A stretch of 64,000 nucleotides of DNA. Origin: Amphiura filiformis. Lineage: Eukaryota > Echinodermata > Ophiuroidea > Amphilepidida > Amphiuridae. This document shows positions 12,901 to 24,900 of this stretch, piece by piece. The position numbers were made by a program, and so were the translations under genes. Under the pieces are notes generated by a model, which worked only from the letters and a program-made list of their open reading frames with translations, did no database searches and was not told the origin of the DNA. Location of the stretch: assembly GCF_039555335.1 (NCBI RefSeq), contig NC_092629.1:6433432-6497431 (forward strand), given 5' to 3'. How positions within the stretch are numbered: the first letter of the stretch is position 1; every line of letters begins with the position of its first letter.

Positions 12901-15900
12901 GGTCATGCACCATAGCGCGACTGACTATCTGTGCCTGTGTACAGCGCCGTTTGTACTGCGCCGTTGTGACAAGATTGCACTCTGAAGTTCTAAAAACATT
13001 ATACTCGGTCAAAACTTCAATTTGGACACAACTGCGGAGGCTCAGTGAAAGTTCAACAGACTTTTGCAACCAGAATCTGGTTGCAAAAGTCCTCCATTTT
13101 TTTTTCACATAGTTTTCTATTGTTGTCAATCCAGACGGTTGACGAATGAGGGCAGCAGTCTATATGTTTTCCCTCACTCGCATATCCAAGATGGCAGACA
13201 TGTGCCATCGCAGAGTTTGATTTTACTGTTAGCACATTTATATGCCATGTGCGAATTAGGAAGTATTTTAATTTATAAAAGGATTCAGGTTTATTAAAAT
13301 AAACCTGAATCCTTTTATAAATTATTCTCATCTTCTTCATTCAACCTACCTTCGGAAGTCCCAGGATAGGTTCTCTTGCATGCTCAACCACTTCCTGATG
13401 AGTTTCATCAACCCCTGATTCTGTGGACTCCCTCTCCACCTTCAGTAACAGCTGGGCAAGGTTGTTATGCTGAAACTTGGTCCTCTTCCCCAGAGCACCT
13501 GCATAATAATTGGTAACATACAGAAAATGGTATATAATACTGTTTATCATACAAAAAGATCTGAAATCTGATCGTCATACCACTGTGGAAGACGTCAGAA
13601 AAGTCTTCCAGAGGGAATATGTTTTTCAAATTCAAATGACTTCTGTTCATTCATTATTTTCAAACCCATACTCCCTCTTTATGATTTTACCTACATCTTT
13701 CACAACAGGAGTGAATATTCTTAATCAAAGTTACCCAACTGTCTATTTTATTTGAAACCCATACTCCCTCTGTGGAAGACTTTAGCTAAATCGCCCACAG
13801 GGAGAGTGTGGATATTTCAAGTGGGATAGCCAATCCTGTGATTTCATTAAATTCAGATTTCCTTTTTACCCATCCATGGTACATGTAATATAAGGGTTTA
13901 TATACCATAAGAATAATCTGTCCTTTGATGGGGATCCCTTTATACACTTTAAAAAGTAACTCAAAATAAATCCTTCCTAGCTAACCCGTATGCTTATATT
14001 AACCCCCCCCTACAATAATTTCCCCCTCCAATCTTTCAATGAAAAATGGACAAAAATGCAAACAAATTTTCATACCATATCATATAAGTTTAAAACTTAC
14101 ATCAGTCATGTCACTTTTGATGGCTAAATAGCATGGACAAAACCTATTATGACTCAAACATCCATCCAGTTTATTGCCTTATTATGGTAGAATTTCACTA
14201 ATTTCATCAGATTCTTGTTTGATGATGCACTGACGGATTTAATTTCATTGTATTTACCACAAAATATCAGGTTCCAAGCGGTTCTGTGGGCGGTGCCATC
14301 TTGAATTTAAAGCCAGAAGTGAGAGATTCTTCCAAAGTTGCCATTGACTTTGAAGCTTTGCTCACTGAAAATTTACTTTAATAAATACCTCCCCTTTGGA
14401 AATATGCAACACCCACAAGCGTTTTTACAAACAATACAGTACATGTACTCTATTTCGTTCAGCCAGTTAAGCCAATACAACATTTTTGTTTGCATTGTGT
14501 CACATATGTTTACATGTACATACCTGTTAATGACACTTTCAGTCCTGCTAATTTTTCTGCAGATTGGAGATGATCCCTAGATCCTTTGTAGTTATAATAG
14601 TACTGCATAATGTGACTACACTCCAGGTGAAAGGCCATAGAAAGGTTGGGATGGCGCTCTTTGCATATTAAAACATCATTTGCTGAAACTGGAAAACATT
14701 GTGAAAAATAAGGTTCAACAATATCACACTTCAAGTCAGTGAAACCTTTCCATCATTAATAAGCTATTTTAATACTGTACACCTTTGTTTGAGATGGACA
14801 TGTTATTTTGGCAAAGGCCATATAATAGGCTATAATACATTAAAAATCATTTGTATAGCCCCCCTCCAAAACTAGTGCCTTGTATACACACTTTACAGAA
14901 TTCTTTTTAATGGGCCTCTTTCCATTTTACATGTAAAGTCTATGGAGATGAAGATTAGAGAAAGCTGGAAAGAGCACTATAACCTCATTTTAGGCACTCG
15001 AACATTAAAAAAGAACCGCATGAACTTTTGTAACAAAATTCGCACATAATGCTATTTGAGCAAGTATGAATAAAAAGTAATTCTTAAGAGGGGGTTATAG
15101 CCAAAACAACAAATTTCCTATACCTTAGTGGAATAGTGGTAATGAAACAAAAGTGTGTATAGCGTGACATTTTTCACAGGGTTATTAGCTATATGCTTTT
15201 CAATGTTAATTTCATAACTGCAAAATACAAAAGCCTGCAAATTATATTGTTGACCTTTAGGGTCGGTGTGTACTACACACTGTGTAGGTCTTTGAAACTG
15301 CTAATGGGCTATTCCAGTTGAAATCCACACAGCTTCTATGGAAGACATGATATTAATCTTCCAACAGTGTGAATTTTAAATGGGGTTACCTGAATTGGCA
15401 ACTCTATTTAAAATCTACACCCCCTGTGTGGGAGATTATGGTCATGTCTCCATTAAGGGGTGTATGTATTTTAACCAGAATAGTCTAATACAACTAACTA
15501 TAAAACTGCACAGAACTCAAAATTCACGATGAGAAAACCATAACACTAAGTTTTCTACCATACTATTTTTCGTCTTAGTGAGTAAGTGACATTGACATGC
15601 CAGTGCAACAATGGGGGCGTGTTCAAAAGTGTGCACATGTGTGTCAGGGCATTGAGCAAATTGGCTATTCCATTTAAAATCCACACTACCCCTGTGGAAG
15701 ATCTACAGAGGGAGTGTAAGTTTCAAATAGCATAGACATTTGGGTAAATTTCATTTGAACTACTCCAGTTGTGGAAGATATAGGTAAAGCCATAATACAG
15801 GTTGAGTATGGGTTTCAAAAAGATTGACCCTGACCAATTAAATTTGAAAAACATACTCCCCCTGTGGAAGATATTTCCAAAATCTTCTACAGGGGTAGTG

Positions 15901-18900
15901 TGGATTTCAATTGGAATAGCCCAATGCCTATTATTTGAACCTGTGCACTGGCAACAAATAACCAATGCCGTGTTATTGTGTGGCAATTAAATATACATAC
16001 CTTTTTGAATGAGTGGAATGATTTGATCAAAGATTGAGGGGCTCTCTCATCCAATACCTGCTGCCAAACCCACAGACATCGTACTGCCCACCATGTACTG
16101 GTCTGAAAGATAAAACACACTATGTGGATTACCAACCATGCTCATCTAATTAAGGAGCTGGGTACATGTAAATAGTAGCTAATATGACCTACATGTAGTG
16201 GACATCAACTGGAGACAATACTTACAAGTAGCAACATCTAGTACAAATGGGCACAACTCATACTTCTGGTAACCCTACTGTAGCACCCAGGTCTACTCAT
16301 CTTCCTTTTTCTCAAGAATACAATACAATACAATACAATACAATACAATACAATACAATACAATACAATACAACCAAGCAATTATATAGCACCCTCTAAG
16401 GACCATGTGCAGCACTTTCCAAAGGAAAACATAGGAACAAGGAACCACCAGGATGTTGGATCAACTTGGAAGTTGACCCCACAGTGTTATTATATCTACT
16501 TGTGAAGCCTGCACTTGAAGTTATGGCTAAACTTGGTTGAAATCTCCTTGAGTATTTTGCACAAGAAATATTTTAACCATCTCCAGGTGGATGGAGACTG
16601 CAGATGGTAAGTTCCAAATTTTCTTTAAAAATTCAAAAAATTTCAGAATTGTACATTTTTATGACAATATTTGGAATCAGCATGAAAAATGCATTAAAAT
16701 GAGTACAAAGAAGCCTATTGGTTCAGTGGTTTTTGAGATCGCTCTTGATATTTTGAGAAAATATCTCAAAACTTGGAACTTCTTATGTTGAACCCTATGG
16801 CTAACACGAAGTGGATTAACGAACCACTGGTGGAAAGAAACCTGTACGTTAATACTCTTTCACTTACCAAACAGTTTGCAATCTCCTTGAGTGAGTCTAC
16901 CAGTATACATTTAGCAAGGAGTAAGAACTCTGGTGCAGCTACCAATGGGTAGATGTTACAATCATCAAGACTGAGTTCACTGAGGGTTATGTCTCGAACT
17001 TGTTGAGCCTGTCCAAATTAACAATAAAGGACAATCAAATTAAATTTAGTTTGAAAGTAACCCTTGTTATCAGATGTTAAGAGCTTTTAATAGCACTCTT
17101 CATTCTCACTCGCATAGTGACGTGTCCAGTGATGTATACTGTAAACTTTATTTTACTGTGGTTCAACCATAATGAGTGAAAATTAATCTCCTGCAAAAAA
17201 TTCCCCTTAATCAGCATTTCCCATGTCACACCTGCAAATTCAACATACCGTAATATTAAAAGGCTGTGGCCTGATCGACAGCCTTATCCCACATTTGTCT
17301 AAATCAAAACTGAGTTTTTTTGTATCAGAAGAAATCTCAAAAGTTTCTCATTACCCCATACAACTTTAACACCCAAGGTATGTTTTTATAAAATGGTGTG
17401 AAATAAAACGTGGTATATAGTGGTGACCACAACCGGAAGTATGTACATGTACTATCCTATGGGACATTGTTATACACATTTTTGCTTCTCATACAAAACC
17501 GTTTGAGCAATACAAACATATTGTTTTATGGTAGGCCTCAATAAAGATAAAATTAAACTAAAACTTGAAAAAAATCAGACTATGCCCCTTAATAACGACA
17601 CATTGCACTTACTGTTTCTTTGTCCTGATCAGCATCAGTCATACATTGTAGAATATTGAAAGTAATGTTGGGTCCTGTCCAGTTATTCTGAATAAATAGC
17701 TGAAGACTGGCAACACCAACCAGGAACAAACTCCTCTGTCTGGGAACACCATGAGAACAAAGAATTCAGTATCAGTCATACATTACAGAATATTGAAGGT
17801 AATGCTGGGACCCATAGGTAATGTAGAGACCTGTCCAGTTATTCTGAATAAATAGCTGAAGACTGGCAACACCAATCAGGAACAAACTCCTCTGTCTGGG
17901 AACACCATGAGAACAAAAGAATTCAGTATCAGTCATACATTACAGAATATTGAAGGTAATGTTGGGACCCATAGGTATTAATGTAGAGACCTGTCCAGTT
18001 ATTCTGAAGACTGGCAACACCTATCAGGAACAAACTCCTCTGTCCCACAATGAGAACAGAGCAATTCAGTACTGCAAAAACTGTCCTGCAATACATTGTG
18101 AATTTTAATGTCGATTTGGCTTGATTGGGCTATTCCAGTTGAATCCATTCACCCTATGGAAGACACGACCTTTATCTTCCACACAGGGATTGTGAATTTG
18201 AAATGGGGTTACCTGATGAATGGGCGACTCCATTTGAAATCAAGTCAAGTCAAGTCTTCCATACATGTAGATGGTGTGTGGATTTCAACTGGACTAGCCC
18301 ATTCCCAATCAATGTTGTGTCAGGATTTTGTTTTCTGTTCTGCCACAGCAGAGGGTTTGTGACCGGGTGTGGACTGTGTGGTTGACTTGTGTTCCTTCAG
18401 TTTCTCCACAAGTTGTTTACCTGTAGGTGTTGTACAATGGGTTATTCCAATTAAAAGCCATACACCATAGATTTCAAATGGAGTCACTTATTCAGGTAAC
18501 CCCATTTGAAATTCACACTCCCTGTGTGGGAGATTAAGGTCATGTCTTCCACAAAGGGTGTATGGATTTCAACTGGAATAGCCCAATCGCCGCAGGGGAT
18601 GTCGTAGACCACACCTGTTTTCAAATATCAAGTGAAATGATCAGGGATCAGGTCCGTAGGCCCCCCCAAATCTGAAAAAGGTCTTCTTTGTCTGTCAAAA
18701 ATAGCAAAATTGACCAAAAATGTCAAAAAGTTTGAAAAATATATATCCCAAATCATGAACTTTCTGAGAAATTTGTTAAAAAATAGTATCCAAAAATCAA
18801 TTGCAGAAGGGATAAAGGTCTACTTTTGGCCAGAATGAAAATTTCTCTTGAAAAGGTCTGCATTTGGAAAATCTGCATGAAAAAATTCTGGCTACGGGCC

Positions 18901-21900
18901 TGTCAGGAAATAAACACAATTTAAAACAAAAGGGAAAATTTACTCACCTTTGCTTTCTTGATTCTTGTGATGAGCCACCTAAATAGTTTTGGACAAGTCT
19001 TTCTACAATTGCACTTAGTTTTGACTCCTTCAGTTTCTGTCCTATGTCTTTCACACTCAATAATGTTTTAGCTTCATTGCTCCCTAGGACTTGGTCGAGT
19101 CTACCATTTAGGAGGGCTTCTGTAAGATCCTTCAAGGATTCTGAACCTAAAAAAGAAGAAAATAGAAGTTGAACTGTGATTTAAAATATCAAGCTCTCAA
19201 GTGGATGAATTTCTCGCTCAAGGTTGTTAAGATTTTTAAGGGGGTTCGAAACGATGTTTCTGGAAAATAGAAACTGAATTTAGAACCATTTGAATAGATT
19301 GAATAAGTTAAGCTAAATACACTGAGCAAAATAGTTTTTGTTTGAAGGAAATCGGACATACGGTTGTCAAGATATACATGTTTTTAGTTTCTTTGTATTC
19401 TATTGTTTTTTGCCAATATATTGATGAAGTTAATGAGGAAAATTATAAAATGTGCTCATGAATATTCATGTTTGCCAATATTATACCAATATCTTATGAA
19501 TAAACCTTCATACTACTTTTATTTTATATGATTTTGACATAAAACTTTGCCAATGTGTTTCTATGGCCTAAAACATTAACATGTGATTTTCCCGCTCATC
19601 TAATTTGCATATTTGCATAATTAATTAGCATTATACTTAAGGCTAATTAATTATGCAAATATGCAAATTAGATGGGCGGGAAAATCACATGTTAAAGGTT
19701 TAGGTCATAGAGACACATTAGCAAAGTTTCAGGTCAAAATTCTTAAAGGTAAAAGTAGTATGAAGGTTTATTCATAAAATATTGGGAAAATATTGGCAAA
19801 AATTAATATTAATGAGCACATTTTGCCAATTTTCTCATTAACTTCATCAATATATTGGCAAAAACAATAGAATACAAAGAATCTTTCAACAGCAATATCT
19901 CAAAAACCGTTTCTCAGATTTGGCTCAAATTTTAGAATTAAGATTATTTTGCATATCTCTCTGCAACAAGTCTATTTTATTCTCAATCAGAGCAACTTGA
20001 TTTTGCCTTTCGTACCACCTTAAAACCATAATCAGTAAGGTATAAACCCCCCAATCAATTTTTCTTTTTCTCTCTGGATCCCCTATTTTGAAGTTCCTAG
20101 AGCCTTTTGGCTAAATTTTCCTCCAAATAAAACTCAAATTAACTTCAGCTTTAAGCTCCTAGCACTAACAGGTATTTCTGAGAAATATGTAAATGTTTGA
20201 TAGAAAAGCAAACAAAGCCCTATTTTTATTTCCAGAGACCATTTTATGTCCCCAATCTCAGTCTGGAGCTAGTCTGTGCAACAGTTACATTACAACAGTA
20301 ACTACGTATCCATACGGAGAGAACCTACTGGGTACCACACTTTCATGTGCAGAAACCAGACTGGCTCACCGCTTCATGGCTCGATGCTGCAGCTTTGCCG
20401 CTCTGTCGCACCTTTGCTGCTCCCCACTCTATCACGACTCACAACTTTGCGGCTAGATGTCGCTGCTTCACCACCCATATACCTCAATCACAAGTAGTCT
20501 TGGGCAACATATTACAACTTGCTTGCATTTTGGCCCTTTACTTTTGTTACATGATTAAGTAGAGCTTACAAAACCTTCCAAGAACAAAACCTTTCAAAAA
20601 CAAAACACTGTAAAGCAAAAATATACTTCAAGTTGATCATATACCATACTAATTTGATTATAATGGCTAGTACGGTATAGTACATGTATGCATATATATG
20701 ATACGACACTGTGCAACTCAAAACGTTCAAATGCTGGATGGTAGAAACCTGGATTGCATACAATATCGAGTGGACAGATGGCAACGCTCATCTACTTGTA
20801 GCATAGAAGTTTCTACAATTTGAATAAGTCCTCAAACATTCAAAATTTGTACTTTACTACAACTGAGTTGCACCAAAAGGTGATGAAATCGTCATTCCTA
20901 TGAACTTGTTCAAAGATGCACCTAGGCATGTTCATCGCCACTTTTTCAATATCATATATCGCCAACAAAATATATCGCGATAATGAGAGATCATATACGT
21001 ACTAATTTGATTATAATGGCTAGTACGGTATATAGTACACCTCTTGGTGCAACTGAGTTGCACCAAGAGGTGATGAATTCGACATTCCTATATGAACTTG
21101 TTCACAAGATGCACCTAGGCATGTTCAATCATCGCCACTTTTTCAATATCATATATCGCCAACAAAACATATCGCGATTATCGCGATAATGAGAGAAGCT
21201 TAAAAACATTTTATTTGACCAAGTTACTGTTTCGAAAATACATGAAAAAATATTGTTAAATATTGTTAGTCTGTATCTGGTGGCACTAAATTGCTAGTGG
21301 TATTGTCATTGGTGCCATTGTCGTGTGGTGCTAGTGGTATTGGATTTGGTACAATTACCGAATAGGATGCAACTTGCTAGACTTGAGTCCAGTCCTCGTT
21401 TACCGAGTTTAGGGTTAGGGTTTAGGGTTGGGGTAGGGCAGTCTTGTAATAAGACAATCGCTCCGTGGTATTGTCATTGGTCACTTTCGGTATCGCCTTC
21501 TGTGTCATCTGCCTGCTTTTCGGTTTTAAATTGAAGACACATTTTACCACCAAAATATTGTGCCCTGTCATATTGCGATCGCGATAATGAAAATTTATCA
21601 CGACATATGATAATAACATTATTGTGAACATACCTAGTAGATGCACCCACCCATTGGCACAGGTATGGTATTTATTGTATGACACATTTTGTGATTTCCC
21701 CCACTATCATGGTGTCCCTTTTGTGTCAGAGGGTGTGAGTGCATGCCAATGGAACGGCCAAAAACTATTTGCTCGAGAAGTCTAGCCAAGAATTTGCTCA
21801 CCGATAGCTTCACATTCTAGGCTAGAGACCACTGCATTCAAACTGTAGTTGGATTTGCTGAAGTATGATGCTGTGTAAGCAATAACACATGGAAGATCTA

Positions 21901-24900
21901 AGTAAACACAGCCGATAGCGACAAAAATGTTGCTAAAATTACACTTCATCCAAATTTTAGACTGTCCAAAATAGGCAAATCTTGCTCAAAACATACAGTT
22001 GACTCATCAAAATGACTTTCATCCAAATTTCATTCAACATTAATTATAACAGAATATATAGCTCCGGTCCAAAAATTGCACCGCTGTCCGACCGAAAAAT
22101 GATAGCAATGCACTCTAGCATCGATTGCATAACTATCGTGTGAAAATTTGAAGCTAGAGTTCTCAAGCAATCCATTATAAATACTCAAGTCCATTATCTG
22201 ATATCGCAAACTTTTGTGACATCACACGGATACTAGTACAAGGAACTTATACGATGTCCTCATTCACTAACTGATACTGTCTGTCCATCGTATAAGACTG
22301 TTACCGTACGGCAATGTGGTGAAGGAATATTACACAGTCAAGAATAGGCTCCATCATTTTTTTATTATGATCCCTCCCAGTCTCCCGAAACATCAAAACA
22401 TCAAATGCGTTGCACTTATACTTACTTAAGACTGTCCTTTTTCACATAAAGTTTGGTTAGTACCCGTCATGCATGTGACGTGACACAGCTAAAATAATTG
22501 ACCGGGAATCAGGGATCGTTAAAACGTCAACAAATTTCAAAACACAGAAAGCAGTAAACTTAATGGCCAGCGGTCCGAATTTTGAGCCATACAAGTTTAC
22601 GTGGTGAACTACACGGATACCTACCAAAATGCTACTTTAGAATAATCTGGATATTCAGTCCCAGAACAAAATATTCATTTATGATCATGTTCTGGTTTAA
22701 ACTGCATCTGCAATGCTCTAATGCTGGTTTCATACTACCCTGCCGCTTGCGAGAGCGGCGTAAGCGCACGCGTATTGCAGACAAGCGGACACAATCAAGG
22801 CTTGTCATTGGTTGAAACGCCCTGCCGCTTGTGCCGCAGCGGCAAGCGGCAGGAAAGTATGCTGGAGGCTTAACATGTCTAATGACGTACATGTAATGAG
22901 CATGATGAGTATAGACTATTAGTACGAGGAACCCATACCGTACTTAGCTCTGCTAGTACGGTATGGGTTGATCTGTATGCAGAAAGCGAGTGCAACGTAA
23001 TTTCAATGGAGCAATTAATAAACAGTACAAGGCTCCAGAAGCTTAAATATCTGCATGTTTGTCATAATATTAATTACACGGGTTGTTGTACTTCTTACCT
23101 AAACATTCATGTTTGAAATTGTAATTAATACTCCATTATGAATCCAGAAAAAATAAGTTTCCAGAGCACACAATTCCAATGCAAGTTAAACTTTTATTCC
23201 CGTAAATATGAAATATCACATGATCAGGTGTCACGTGGTACATGTCAGCGCTACGTCATTGGCTCTGACTGGCAAAGCGATGACGTCACTCTGTTTACGC
23301 TGTTTTTATGACTTTGATTTTAGGGCCGTAAGCTTGCACGCGTGCGAATTTTTTAGATCGTTTTTCATCTTTTTGGTGATTGTACATGCAATGCAGCATA
23401 TGGTTCTTTTCATAAGGAACACAGGATTAGTTTGATGAACAATTTAGAGTGAGTATAATGTGTAATTTACTGACAATCGATGCACTCAAACTGAGATGCC
23501 TCTTCTGTGCAAACTTAAAATAGGGCAGCATCAATAACGAAAATGTCATACCGATAAATGACACGTCTGTTTTGCCCGTTTTTTTAAGTTTGCCTTGCGA
23601 ACTAATAGACTATGCATCAGGCTTCCCGTTAGTGTGCGTCATTGCGTCCAGACGCGTATTTTACAAATTTGGACGCAAGTTCACATGGCTAATCAAGTAT
23701 TTTGCGTCCATGTGGACGCGAGACAAAACTTTCGAAATTTAATCATTAATTGATGATAAAAATAAGAAATTGTTTTATTTTTACGATAATAAAAGCCCCA
23801 AAATTTTTACCAACCTGCTAAGAATTGAAGTAAATTCTGCAATATTTGTAAATGCAGCGTCAGGAAATCGTGCACTTTTTGCATGCTTTCCGTCGCGATC
23901 GCTGTTTGATGGGGAAAGTCCCAATTGATGCAATTGTTTGTTTACAAAGCATGCTGAACTGACGACGTGCAGTTAATGTTTATTTAGTTATTTATCACAA
24001 CCTGACAATATTCAGTTTTTAATATTTTAAGTTTATTTTTCATAAATAATCTACGTTTCCTTTATTAGTATTATTGTTACGATGAATAAAAGCAATTTTA
24101 AAGACAAAATCCAAATGATAACCTTTTTTTGTATTATTTGTGGCAGCGTGTGTTTTAGCTTTTATAGCATCATCAACAACACGTGGATCAAGTAAAAGTA
24201 AAACCGGAAGTAAAAGTACGAAAATTTGCTAAAGATTGACAGACTTTGCGCATGTTTTTGCAGCTGTTTCTGACCATGTTTCGGACAAAAACTGATGGGT
24301 CATTATTTCTCAATTCACCCAATGGAAAACACCTCACCCCCTTCAAATTTGTTCAAAATTGGTATACATGTTGATTTTTGGTGGCAAAGCTCAAATTTCA
24401 AATTTTAGCTTAATCGGACGTACGGTTTTCGCGCTATGCCTCGCCCATTTTTCGTGATTTCGGCGAATAACGGTGCGCTCTTCAATATTGTCGGGACCAT
24501 ATCTCCATAACTGTAGGTCCTACTGAGCCGAAATTGGTGTCATTTTTTAGCTAATCTCTCAAAGAATCCAAATCTGCTTTCATTTAGTATGTAGGAGTAA
24601 GAGAAAAAATATGACCTTCTTTCCTGTACTTTGACCTTGAATTTGACCTTGTTGCCCACGTGACCGCGAGGCGAATTTGCATTGAAATTATACCCCCATA
24701 TGTTGTCTACAAAATATAAAAAAATTAGAGGGGTAATATTTTTTGTTTTCTTGCTAGGCTTTCACAAAGCAAGCATGTAGGTGAAAACACATGTATGTAG
24801 GTGAAAACACATGTATTTAATGCATGTACATATAGGCCTATACAATTTTGACCTATATTAGGCCAAATAAAAAAATAAACATGTTTCACGTCCCCTCCCG

